Source of the DNA: Clostridiales bacterium UBA3259
GTDB taxonomy: Bacteria > Bacillota_A > Clostridia > Oscillospirales > Oscillospiraceae
Direction: 5' to 3'
NCBI GenBank assembly: GCA_002362625.1
Contig: DEUP01000033.1
Location: 34,094-98,093 of the forward strand
DNA: 64,000 nucleotides
Shown: piece by piece, positions 34,866 to 42,936 of the stretch
How the letters are laid out: the number at the start of each line of letters is the position of its first letter
Numbering within the stretch: position 1 is the stretch's first letter
The notes under the pieces: model-generated
Seen by the model: the letters and a program-made list of their open reading frames with translations, nothing else
The model's database searches: none
What the model was told of the DNA's origin: nothing
Made by a program: the position numbers and the translations under genes

Positions 34866-35888
34866 ATGGAGCATTCCCTTGGCAGAAGCGTTTTATATGG
34901 GGTCGTGTTTCTCACGCTGCTGGCGGCACTTGTTCTCATTACTGTGCTGAACATCAACATTGGAAGCGTACCTATCTCCGTGGGAGAAATCGAGAGGATT
35001 TTGCTTTTCCGGGAGGGGGATCCGACCCAGGTAAATATTATCTGGAGGATTCGCCTGCCCAGAATTGCCATGGCCGCGCTGCTGGGCGGCGCGCTGAGCC
35101 TGTCCGGTTTCCTGCTGCAAACCTTCTTTGCCAATCCCATTGCTGGGCCTTTCGTACTGGGGATTTCCTCCGGGGCCAAGATGGCCGTGGCGCTGGCTAT
35201 GATCTTTTTCCTGGGCTCCTTCGGCGCAGTGTCCAGCTGGACGCTGATTATCGCGGCCTTTATAGGATCGCTGCTTTCCGTGGGCTTTATCCTGATCATG
35301 TCCCGGCGGCTGAAGGGCATGGCAACGCTGCTGGTGGCGGGCATCATGATTGGGTATATCTGCTCGGCGATCACGGATTTTGTGGTCACCTTTGCGGAGG
35401 ACAGCGACATTGTCAACCTCCACGGCTGGAGCCTGGGCAGCTTTTCCGGTATGAGCTGGGAGAATGTGAAAATCGCGGCCATCATTGTAGGGATCACAAC
35501 TCTGGCGGTGTTTCTGCTCAGTAAGCCCATTGGGGCCTATCAGCTGGGAGAAGCCTACGCCCAGAGCATGGGCGTGAATATTCAGGTGTTCCGGGTGGCG
35601 CTGATCGTGCTGTCCAGCATTCTCTCCGCCTGCGTCACCGCCTTCGCCGGGCCGATTTCCTTCGTGGGCATTGCGGTACCCTATCTGATCAAGCGGCTGC
35701 TGAATACCTCAAAGCCGATTGTGGTGATTCCGGCGGTGTTCTTGGGCGGCGAGGTGTTCTGCATGGGCTGCGACCTGATTGCCCGCACCGCTTTCGCGCC
35801 TACGGAGCTGAACATTTCCACGGTCACCTCCGTATTCGGCGCGCCTGTGGTCATCGGTATGATGCTTCGCAGAAGCAAGGAGCGGTAG
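34866..35888 (+). CDS. btuC: FecCD/BtuC-type ABC transporter permease
   Basis: 340 residues with about ten membrane segments. Family signatures are WRIRLPRIAMAALLGGALSLSG, FANPIAGPFVLGISSGAK and the C-terminal AGPISFVGIAVPYLIKRLL. The ATG at 34866 is behind AGGAGGGCTT, eight bases after btuF; an upstream in-frame start would overlap btuF and is discarded. It forms the homodimeric channel of the BtuF-C-D importer. Corrinoid specificity is inferred from the riboswitch. Confidence 0.92.
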   Translation: MEHSLGRSVLYGVVFLTLLAALVLITVLNINIGSVPISVGEIERILLFREGDPTQVNIIWRIRLPRIAMAALLGGALSLSGFLLQTFFANPIAGPFVLGISSGAKMAVALAMIFFLGSFGAVSSWTLIIAAFIGSLLSVGFILIMSRRLKGMATLLVAGIMIGYICSAITDFVVTFAEDSDIVNLHGWSLGSFSGMSWENVKIAAIIVGITTLAVFLLSKPIGAYQLGEAYAQSMGVNIQVFRVALIVLSSILSACVTAFAGPISFVGIAVPYLIKRLLNTSKPIVVIPAVFLGGEVFCMGCDLIARTAFAPTELNISTVTSVFGAPVVIGMMLRRSKER

Positions 35889-35889
35889 C

Positions 35890-36999
35890 ATGGCGGATTT
35901 CTATTTTCAAACCAGTCAGCTCACCGTCGGCTACGACGGGAAGCCCCTGATCCGGGATATTACCATCGACATCCGGAAGGGAGAGATTGTGACCCTTATC
36001 GGCCCCAACGGCGCCGGCAAGAGCACCATCCTCAAATCCATCACCCGGCAGCTGAAAACAATCGCGGGAACGGTGGCGCTGGACGGCCAGAACCTCAGCG
36101 GTCTTTCCCACAAGGAGCTGGCCACCCGGATGGCAGTGGTGCTGACCGAACGGATGAAGCCGGAGCTGATGACCTGCCGGGACATTGTGGCGAGTGGTCG
36201 TTATCCCTACACGGGCCGGCTGGGGCTGCTTACAAAGCGGGATGAGGAAACGGTCAGGGACGCTATGGAGGCTGTCCACGCTTTGGAGCTTTCTGAACGG
36301 GATTTTAACGCCATCAGCGACGGCCAGCGGCAGCGCATCCTGCTGGCAAGAGCCATCTGCCAGGAGCCGGAAATCATCATATTGGACGAGCCTACCTCAT
36401 TCCTGGACATCCGCCACAAGCTGGAACTTCTGTCTATCCTCCGCTCTATGGCGAAGGAAAAGAAAATCACGGTGATCATGTCCCTCCACGAAATTGATCT
36501 GGCTCAGAAAATTTCCGACAAAATCATCTGCGTCAAGGGAGATACCATCGGCTGCTGCGGCAGCCCCGAGGAGGTCTTTGAGGAACAGAAAATCCGGGAG
36601 CTGTACGATATTGCGGAGGGTTATTTTGATCCCTGCTTCGGAAGCATTGAGCTTCCCAAGCCGGAGGGAGAGCCAGAGGTTCTGGTGCTGTCCTCCTGCG
36701 GCAATGGGATTGCGGTGTACCGCCGCCTGCAAAGGCAGAATATCCCCTTCTGCGCCGGAATTCTCTATACCAACGATCTGGATTATCGGCTGGCCCGGCT
36801 GCTGGCATCGGAGGTTATTACAGAAAAACCCTTCCACGAAATCAGCGGCGGCAGCTTTGACCGGGCTATGGAAAAAGTGAGAGCCTGCAAAAAGGTTATC
36901 AACGCGGGCTGTGAAATCGGCCCCTGCAACCGCCGGATGGAAGAAATTCTGGACGCGGCGGCGGCCCTGGGCAAGCTGCAAACAGAAATCTGGAAATAG
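35890..36999 (+). CDS. btuD: BtuD/FecE-type ABC transporter ATPase with extra C-terminal domain
   Basis: 369 residues, about 110 longer than usual. The ATPase part (1-250) has Walker A GPNGAGKST, a signature reading ISDGQRQRILLARA (Asp in place of the first Gly of SGGQ), Walker B IIILDEPTSFLD and the switch His in MSLHEID. The extension (about 258-369) contains EVLVLSSCGNG, a Rossmann-like alternation and a Cys pair in GCEIGPCN; I do not recognise it. It starts one base after the permease stop and ends the importer operon. Confidence 0.92.
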   Translation: MADFYFQTSQLTVGYDGKPLIRDITIDIRKGEIVTLIGPNGAGKSTILKSITRQLKTIAGTVALDGQNLSGLSHKELATRMAVVLTERMKPELMTCRDIVASGRYPYTGRLGLLTKRDEETVRDAMEAVHALELSERDFNAISDGQRQRILLARAICQEPEIIILDEPTSFLDIRHKLELLSILRSMAKEKKITVIMSLHEIDLAQKISDKIICVKGDTIGCCGSPEEVFEEQKIRELYDIAEGYFDPCFGSIELPKPEGEPEVLVLSSCGNGIAVYRRLQRQNIPFCAGILYTNDLDYRLARLLASEVITEKPFHEISGGSFDRAMEKVRACKKVINAGCEIGPCNRRMEEILDAAAALGKLQTEIWK

Positions 37000-37011
37000 G
37001 TCAAAATACGG

Positions 37012-37040
37012 TTGCAACTGAAATGGGATGCTGTTATAAT
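37012..37040 (+). promoter_or_regulatory. SigA-type promoter of the cobalamin biosynthesis operon
   Basis: TTGCAA (37012-37017), a 17-base spacer, TATAAT (37035-37040), 22 bases upstream of the second riboswitch. Confidence 0.85.
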
Positions 37041-37061
37041 GTGTAGGAACTGAATATAAAG

Positions 37062-37235
37062 ATGGTTGGTGCCGCTGCTTCGCGAAAACCCGGGGCAGCG
37101 GGTAAAAGGGAAACAGGTGAAAAACCTGTACGATCTCGTCACTGTGAACCGGAGAATGGCGCCGCTTTTATGCCATTGCGAAAGCGAGAAGGCGCGGCGC
37201 TGTGAAGACCCGAAAGTCAGGAAACCTGCCAGCCA
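37062..37235 (+). ncRNA. Cobalamin riboswitch 2 (biosynthesis operon)
   Basis: Aptamer landmarks: GGTTGGTGCCGC, GGGTAAAAGGGAAACAGGTG, CTCGTCACTGTGAAC, GAAGACCCGAAAGTCAGG and the B12 box AGTCAGGAAACCTGCC (37215-37230). It differs clearly in sequence from riboswitch 1, so it is not a recent duplicate. It should repress the cbi operon when adenosylcobalamin is plentiful. Confidence 0.95.
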
Positions 37236-37447
37236 TTGGTACAGGGCGGATTCGGAAGCTCTGATTCAATCGGCAAGCGCTGAGATGGAGAGATTTTGGC
37301 CCAGACGAAGGTTTGAAAAGCGGAGGAATACTGGATGTATTTCCCACTTTTCAAACTGCGGGTCTGGGGCAAAAGATCCCATTCTCAGCCGCAGACGATT
37401 TATTCAGAGCATCCTCAGCCCGGGTCACGAGGAATTGGCTGTACCAA
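37236..37447 (+). repeat. Long imperfect inverted repeat between riboswitch 2 and its terminator
   Basis: Nested complementary blocks pair in order: TTGGTACAG (37236-37244) with CTGTACCAA (37439-37447); GCTCTGATTCAAT (37258-37270) with 37398-37410 (11 of 13); CTGAGA (37280-37285) with 37383-37388; CCCAGAC (37300-37306) with GTCTGGG (37362-37368); GTTTGAAAAG (37311-37320) with CTTTTCAAAC (37347-37356). Together they would fold about 210 bases into one long hairpin. No coding sequence is evident inside. Confidence 0.65.
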
Positions 37448-37450
37448 CCA

Positions 37451-37516
37451 CTACCGCCTCATGCGGTAGCCCCAGGTTACACAATGAGACTTTCCTCCGA
37501 GGAAGGTCTCTTTTTT
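37451..37516 (+). terminator. Riboswitch 2 expression-platform hairpin and terminator
   Basis: A small hairpin CTACCGC-CTCAT-GCGGTAG (37451-37469) is followed by a 12-bp terminator stem (arms 37486-37497 and 37499-37510; the tip must open) and TTTTTT (37511-37516), about 110 bases before cbiK. Confidence 0.8.
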
Positions 37517-37625
37517 CGTATAGCTGTTGTCCATGTGCTTTTTCGGACGCCTGACGCGTTCCGCTCTGAACCATGTTCTGTTCATAAAAATCTATTGTGC
37601 GAAGGACACAAGGAGGAAAAACACC

Positions 37626-38846
37626 ATGAACACGAAAAAAGTATGTACCCTGATTGCCGCAGTGCTGGCAATGGCAGTCCCGCTGGCTGCCTGCGGCGGC
37701 ACGGCTGCCCCTGCCACCACTGCGGCCCCGGCAGCCCCCGAAACCACCGCTGCCCCGGAAACGGAAGCCGTGGTAGACGATCAGGCCGCCGCTGACGCTG
37801 TGGCAGAACTGATTGACGCCATTTACGTCCAGCAGCGCGCCGAGGACACGGACGCCCAGTGTGCCGCCGCCAAGGCCGCTTGGGACGCACTGACCGAGGA
37901 GCAGAAGGAACTGGTAGAGGGTGAGGAGGCTGACCCCGATTACTTTGGCCGGGACACTGGCGATGCCAGTCTGGATGATCCCCGGAACGCCGACAATATC
38001 GGAGAGAAGGAAATCCTGGTTGTTTCCTTCGGTACTTCCTTTAACGGAAGCCGGGTTGAGGATATCAAGGGCGTGGAAGATGCCATTGCGGCAGCTTACC
38101 CCGATTGGTCCGTGCGCCGGGCCTTTACCGCTCAAATCATCATCAACCACATTCAGGCCAGAGACGGCGAGTTCATCGACAATATGGATCAGGCTCTGGA
38201 GCGGGCTGTTGCCAATGGCGTCAAGGAGCTTCTCGTCCAGCCCACCCACCTGATGCACGGCGCGGAGTATGATGAGATGGTGGAAGCTCTGGAAGGTTAC
38301 AAGGATAAGATCGAGACCATCCGCATTGCCGAGCCTCTGCTGGGCGAGGTTGGCTCCGACGCTACCATTATCAACGCCGACAAGGAAGCGGTTGCTAAGG
38401 CTGTGGTGGCACAGGCCATGGAGACCGCGGGCTTTGCCAGTGTCGACGAGGCTGCTGAGGCTGGTACCGCTCTGGTACTGATGGGCCATGGCACCGCTCA
38501 TGTGGCGAAGGTGACCTACAGCCAGATGCAGACCCAGATGGAAAAGCTGGGATACAAGAATGTCTTCATCGGCACCGTGGAAGGGGAACCGGAGGAAACC
38601 TCTTGCGAAGCGGTCATCGAGGTCGTGAAGGAAGCCGGTTATACCAAGGTGATCCTGCGTCCCCTGATGGTGGTGGCTGGTGACCATGCCAATAACGATA
38701 TGGCGGGTTCGGACGAGGACTCCTGGAAGAGTATGTTTGAGGCTGCCGGATGCTTTGACAGCGTGGACGCCCAGATCGCTGGCCTTGGCGGAATCCAGGC
38801 TGTACAGGAGCTGTACGTTGCCCACGTTAAGGACGCTATGAACTAA
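37626..38846 (+). CDS. cbiK: Sirohydrochlorin cobaltochelatase CbiK with lipoprotein signal
   Basis: Inserts cobalt into sirohydrochlorin, the first cobalt step of the anaerobic pathway; 406 residues. Unusually, it begins with a lipoprotein signal ending in PLAAC (Cys23), an Ala/Pro/Thr tether, and a helical module (about 50-98, with AAWDALTEEQKELVEG) of a kind seen in clostridial surface proteins. The chelatase domain (about 125-406) keeps the metal-binding histidine regions VQPTHLMHGAEY, LMGHGTAH and VVAGDHANNDMAGSDEDSW. The ATG at 37626 follows AGGAGGAAAAACACC. Export is inferred from the signal; the substrate is normally cytoplasmic. Confidence 0.92.
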   Translation: MNTKKVCTLIAAVLAMAVPLAACGGTAAPATTAAPAAPETTAAPETEAVVDDQAAADAVAELIDAIYVQQRAEDTDAQCAAAKAAWDALTEEQKELVEGEEADPDYFGRDTGDASLDDPRNADNIGEKEILVVSFGTSFNGSRVEDIKGVEDAIAAAYPDWSVRRAFTAQIIINHIQARDGEFIDNMDQALERAVANGVKELLVQPTHLMHGAEYDEMVEALEGYKDKIETIRIAEPLLGEVGSDATIINADKEAVAKAVVAQAMETAGFASVDEAAEAGTALVLMGHGTAHVAKVTYSQMQTQMEKLGYKNVFIGTVEGEPEETSCEAVIEVVKEAGYTKVILRPLMVVAGDHANNDMAGSDEDSWKSMFEAAGCFDSVDAQIAGLGGIQAVQELYVAHVKDAMN

Positions 38847-38857
38847 GTTTTGCTTTG

Positions 38858-38882
38858 TCCGGGGAGCAAAATGCTCCCCGGA
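38858..38882 (+). terminator. Hairpin between cbiK and the following lipoprotein gene
   Basis: A perfect 11-bp stem (arms 38858-38868 and 38872-38882, AAA loop) has only a weak T-run downstream, so it may attenuate transcription or protect the upstream mRNA and lower expression of the pathway genes relative to cbiK. Confidence 0.5.
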
Positions 38883-38929
38883 CATTGGGACTTTTCGGAG
38901 GAAAACCCCAGGAAAGGATGAATGATTTT

Positions 38930-39805
38930 ATGAAAAAAGGAAAAATGCTGATTTCCCTGCTGCTGACTGCCCTGCTGCTGGCAGGCTGCGGCGCCACGCC
39001 TTCCGCCACGCAGCCAACGATCCCTGCTGCAGCGGCAACTTCCGCCCCAGTCGTGACGGAGGAAACCACCGCCACGGAAGAAACAGTCCAGGAAACGGAA
39101 CCTGTCATATCCGCAGAGATCCTGCCCGATGGGGTATACACGGTGGACTTTGAAACGGACAGCAGCATGTTCCGGGCAAGTGAAGCCTGCAACCGCAAAG
39201 GAACGCTGACGGTAAAGGACGGCGTGCAGACCCTCCATGTGAGTCTGCAATCGAAGGGCATCCTCAACCTCTACCCGGGAACTGCGGAGCAGGCCCAGGA
39301 GCCCGGGGCGGTCTGGCTGGAGCATACGGTGGACACCGTGACCTACAGTGACGGTCTTAGTGAGGAAGTGTTCGGCTTTGACGTTCCAGTTGCCTCGGTG
39401 GGACAGGAGTTTGACCTTGCCTTGATTGGCAAAAAGGGCGTTTGGTATGACCATAAGGTCAGTGTCCGCAATCCCATCCCCCAGGCGGGCAGCTATACCT
39501 GCGCCGTCGAGCTGCTCGGCGGCTCCGGGCGGGCCGGCGTCGCCTCCCCTGCTGATCTTGTTTCCGATGGGGAAACCCTGATGGCCACCATTCAGTGGAG
39601 CAGCCCGAATTATTCCTACATGCTGGTGGACGATGTCCAGTATGATCCCATTCAGGCGGAGGGCAACTCCACCTTCCAGGTCCCGGTGAAGCTGGGCGAG
39701 GATCTGGCCGTCAGCGCGTGTACCACTGCCATGAGTACGCCTCATTTGGTAGAGTATACCCTCCATTTTGACTGCGCAACCCTGACGCTGCGCCAAGAGG
39801 AGTGA
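38930..39805 (+). CDS. Lipoprotein with duplicated beta-rich domains (NEAT-like?) in the cobalamin operon
   Basis: 291 residues. A lipoprotein signal ends in LLLAGC (Cys20), then a Thr/Glu-rich tether to about residue 55. Two related ~100-residue beta-rich blocks follow: block 1 with ACNRKGTLTVKDGVQTLHV and GVWYDHKV, block 2 with SSPNYSYMLVDDVQY, GNSTFQVPVKLG and TTAMSTPHLVEYTLHF. The second block recalls the NEAT heme-binding fold, but I cannot confirm this. The start may be the ATG at 38918 instead. Its place between cbiK and cbiA suggests binding of a tetrapyrrole or cobalt outside the cell (inference). Confidence 0.75.
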   Translation: MKKGKMLISLLLTALLLAGCGATPSATQPTIPAAAATSAPVVTEETTATEETVQETEPVISAEILPDGVYTVDFETDSSMFRASEACNRKGTLTVKDGVQTLHVSLQSKGILNLYPGTAEQAQEPGAVWLEHTVDTVTYSDGLSEEVFGFDVPVASVGQEFDLALIGKKGVWYDHKVSVRNPIPQAGSYTCAVELLGGSGRAGVASPADLVSDGETLMATIQWSSPNYSYMLVDDVQYDPIQAEGNSTFQVPVKLGEDLAVSACTTAMSTPHLVEYTLHFDCATLTLRQEE

Positions 39806-39809
39806 GGAA

Positions 39810-41189
39810 GTGGAATCCGAGATTGCCAGAATTCTCTTTGCCGGTACGGGCAGCGGCTGCGGCAAAACCACCGTCACCTGTGCCGTTCTCCAGGCCCTTG
39901 TGAACCGCGGCTTGCAGGTGGGAGCCTTTAAATGCGGCCCGGATTACATTGACCCCATGTTTCACAGCCGGGTCATTGGAGCCAAAAGCACCAATCTGGA
40001 TTCCTATTTCTTTGACGACAACACCCTTCGGTTCCTGCTGGCCCAAAACGGGGCCGACCGGGACATCAGCATTGTGGAAGGGGTCATGGGCTACTATGAC
40101 GGGATGGGTCTGACCTCCACCCAAGCCAGCACCTACAGCGTTGCCCGGACTACCCAAACCCCGGTGGTGCTGGTAGTCGGCGCAAAGGGCGCTTCCCTGT
40201 CTGTCTTAGCCACCATACAGGGCTTTCTGGACTTCTGCCCGGACAACCAGATTCAGGGCGTTATCCTGAACCAATGCGCGGCGTCCACCTATGAGGCTCT
40301 GGCCGGGGAGCTGGAAAGAAGGTTTTCTCTTCGCCCCCTGGGCTATCTTCCCAGGCTTCCGAAATGTACGCTGGAAAGCCGCCACCTGGGACTGGTTACA
40401 GCGACGGAGGTGAAGGATCTTCAGCAGAAGCTGGGGATTCTTGCGGCTCAGGCCGAGCAGACCATTGATTTGGATGGACTTCTGGAATTGTCCAAAGCGG
40501 CGCCGGCCGTCACCTGTGCGCCGGTGGAGCTGCCCTGTTTTGATGAAAGGGTGCGTATCGCCGTTGCCAGAGACCGGGCGTTCTGCTTCTATTATGAGGA
40601 CAGCCTGGAAGCGCTGAGACGGATGGGCGCGGAGCTGGTTCCCTTCAGCCCGCTGACGGATTCCGCTTTGCCGGAGAACATTCAGGGGCTGTACCTGGGC
40701 GGCGGATATCCGGAACTGTATGTCCGTCAGCTCAGCGAAAACGCTTCCATGGGGCGCAGCATCAAAAACGCCCTGGAAAGGGGGCTTCCCTGCATCGCGG
40801 AGTGCGGCGGCTTTATGTACCTGACAGCGGCAATCGGGGACCTTCCCATGGTGGGATACCTTCCGGGAAAAAGCTTTGACAACGGAAAACTGACCCGGTT
40901 TGGCTATGTGCGGCTGAGAGCCAACACCGATCAGATGCTCTGCAAGGCCGGAGAGGAGATCCGGGGCCACGAATTTCACCATTGGGACTGCACGGAGCCG
41001 GGAGACGGCTTTACAGCAGCGAAGGAGCTTACCGGAAAGCACTGGGACTGCGTGGTGTCCACGCCTGCCCTCTATGCCGGATACCCCCATTTCCATTTTT
41101 ACGCAAACCCATCCTTTGCGGTGAATTTCTACCGCGCCTGTTTGGAGGAAAAGAACCATGCTGGAACATATCGCCCCTATGGACATTGA
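39810..41189 (+). CDS. cbiA: Cobyrinate a,c-diamide synthase
   Basis: Amidates carboxylates a and c of cobyrinate with ATP and glutamine; 459 residues. An N-terminal P-loop domain has FAGTGSGCGKTT; the C-terminal class I glutamine amidotransferase domain has YLGGGYPELY and the catalytic cysteine in IAECGGFMYL, with a His in the final YPHFHFYANP. The GTG start at 39810 sits behind AGAGGAGTGAGGA. Its end overlaps cbiC by 32 bases. Confidence 0.95.
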   Translation: MESEIARILFAGTGSGCGKTTVTCAVLQALVNRGLQVGAFKCGPDYIDPMFHSRVIGAKSTNLDSYFFDDNTLRFLLAQNGADRDISIVEGVMGYYDGMGLTSTQASTYSVARTTQTPVVLVVGAKGASLSVLATIQGFLDFCPDNQIQGVILNQCAASTYEALAGELERRFSLRPLGYLPRLPKCTLESRHLGLVTATEVKDLQQKLGILAAQAEQTIDLDGLLELSKAAPAVTCAPVELPCFDERVRIAVARDRAFCFYYEDSLEALRRMGAELVPFSPLTDSALPENIQGLYLGGGYPELYVRQLSENASMGRSIKNALERGLPCIAECGGFMYLTAAIGDLPMVGYLPGKSFDNGKLTRFGYVRLRANTDQMLCKAGEEIRGHEFHHWDCTEPGDGFTAAKELTGKHWDCVVSTPALYAGYPHFHFYANPSFAVNFYRACLEEKNHAGTYRPYGH

Positions 41190-41781
41190 AAAGCGAAGCT
41201 TTGCCATTATCACGGAGCTTCTGGGAGAGCGGAAGCTGGATCCGGAAAACGAACTGGTAATCAAACGGGCCATCCACACCACAGCGGATTTTGATTACGC
41301 GGAAACATTGGTGTTTTCGCCCCACGCGGTGCGAAAGGGCATGGAAGCCCTCCGAGGAGGCTGTGACATTGTCACGGATACCCAGATGGCCAAGGCCGGA
41401 ATCAACAAAACCATTCTGGCGCAATTGGGCGGAGAGGTTCACTGCTTTATGTCCGACCCGGAGATTGCCCGGGAGGCAAAGGAGCGGGGCGTTACCCGGG
41501 CCATTGTGTCCATGGAGCGGGCGGCACGGCTTCCAAAGCCCTGTATTTTCGCCATCGGCAACGCCCCGACGGCGCTCATCCGCATCCGGGAGCTGGTCGA
41601 TGCAGGGAAGCTCAGCCCCGCGCTGATCGTCGGCGTCCCAGTGGGCTTTGTCAATGTGGTGGAAAGCAAGGAACTGATTCTTAAGCTGGACACGCCCCAC
41701 ATTGTGGCCCGGGGCCGGAAGGGCGGCAGCAATGTGGCGGCAGCCATCTGCAACGCCATGCTCTACCAGATTCTGCGGTGA
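41158..41781 (+). CDS. cbiC: Cobalt-precorrin-8 methylmutase
   Basis: Moves the methyl group from C11 to C12, giving cobyrinate; 207 residues, normal length. Motifs: MDIEKRSFAII near the N-terminus, the catalytic histidine in RAIHTTADFDY, VTDTQMAKAGI and PVGFVNVVESKE. It overlaps the end of cbiA by 32 bases and is followed four bases later by cbiD. Confidence 0.95.
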   Translation: MLEHIAPMDIEKRSFAIITELLGERKLDPENELVIKRAIHTTADFDYAETLVFSPHAVRKGMEALRGGCDIVTDTQMAKAGINKTILAQLGGEVHCFMSDPEIAREAKERGVTRAIVSMERAARLPKPCIFAIGNAPTALIRIRELVDAGKLSPALIVGVPVGFVNVVESKELILKLDTPHIVARGRKGGSNVAAAICNAMLYQILR

Positions 41782-41785
41782 TAAA

Positions 41786-42934
41786 ATGGAAGAATATCTG
41801 ATCAAGGACGGGAAAAGGCTGCGTCTGGGCTACACCACCGGCTCCTGCGCCGCCGGAGCGGCAAAAGCGGCTGCCTGGATGCTGCTGACCGGGCAGCGCA
41901 AAGAGCGTGTTCAGATTAAGACCCCCAAGGGCATCCCCCTGGATTTGCAGGTTCTAAGCATTCGGATGGAGCCGGGCCGGGTTTCCTGCGCTGTCGAAAA
42001 GGACAGTGGCGATGACCCGGATGTGACCACGGGAATGTACATTATGGCAGCGGTATCCCTCACGGAAGCAAAGGGCATCCGCATTGACGGCGGAGAAGGG
42101 GTGGGCCGGGTGACCAAGCCCGGACTGGATCAGCCGATCGGAAACGCCGCCATCAACTCTGTCCCCCGACGGATGATTCAGGAAAATCTGGAGGAGGTGT
42201 GTGTCATCGCTGACTACCACGGCGGCTTGGACGTTATGATTTCCGCCCCCGGCGGGGAGGAAGTTGCCAAAAAGACCTTCAATCCCCGGCTGGGCATTGT
42301 GGGCGGCATTTCCATTCTGGGCACCTCCGGGATCGTGGAGCCTATGAGCGAGGAAGCACTTGTGAGGAGCATCCAGGTGGAAATGCGGCAAAAGGCGGCC
42401 TCCGGCGACGCCTATCTGCTGGTCACTCCCGGCAACTACGGTGAGAACTTCCTGCGGGAGCACATGACCCTTCCCTTTTCACAAAGCGTCAAATGCAGCA
42501 ACTTTGTGGGCCAGACCATCGATATGGCCCTGGAGCTGGGGGTAAAGGGCCTCCTGTTTGTTGCGCATATCGGCAAATTTGTCAAGGTGGCTGCCGGGAT
42601 CATGAACACCCACTCCCGATGGGCCGACGGCCGTGGGGAGATCCTGGCCGCCAATGCCCTCCGGGCGGGCATTTCCCGGGAGGCCGCATTGGAGATTCTG
42701 GAAGCGGTCACCACGGAGGAGGCCCTTTCGGTGGTAATCCGGGAGGGACTGCTGGATGCTGTTATGGAGCAGCTCACCGCCCGGATTCACGACCACCTGC
42801 ACCGGCGCGCCGGAACGGACATGCTGCTGGGAGCGGTGCTCTACTCCAATCAGTGGGGATATCTGGGACAGACGGAAAGCGCCGGGGCGCTGATCCGGCT
42901 GCTAAACAATCAGTATGAAGGAAAAGAGGTATAA
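41786..42934 (+). CDS. cbiD: Cobalt-precorrin-5B C1-methyltransferase
   Basis: SAM-dependent C1 methylation after ring contraction; 382 residues. Motifs: LRLGYTTGSCAAGAAKAA at the N-terminus, GVGRVTKPGL, NPRLGIVGGISILGTSG and LFVAHIGKFVKVAAGIMNTHS. I chose the ATG at 41786, four bases past the cbiC stop; the longer in-frame start would overlap cbiC. The ribosome site is poor, so coupling to cbiC translation is likely. Confidence 0.95.
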   Translation: MEEYLIKDGKRLRLGYTTGSCAAGAAKAAAWMLLTGQRKERVQIKTPKGIPLDLQVLSIRMEPGRVSCAVEKDSGDDPDVTTGMYIMAAVSLTEAKGIRIDGGEGVGRVTKPGLDQPIGNAAINSVPRRMIQENLEEVCVIADYHGGLDVMISAPGGEEVAKKTFNPRLGIVGGISILGTSGIVEPMSEEALVRSIQVEMRQKAASGDAYLLVTPGNYGENFLREHMTLPFSQSVKCSNFVGQTIDMALELGVKGLLFVAHIGKFVKVAAGIMNTHSRWADGRGEILAANALRAGISREAALEILEAVTTEEALSVVIREGLLDAVMEQLTARIHDHLHRRAGTDMLLGAVLYSNQWGYLGQTESAGALIRLLNNQYEGKEV

Positions 42935-42936
42935 AA

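Noticed and set aside
37425..38885. 486-codon minus-strand frame opposite cbiK
   Set aside because: Antisense to an intact CbiK domain, with no recognisable protein features.
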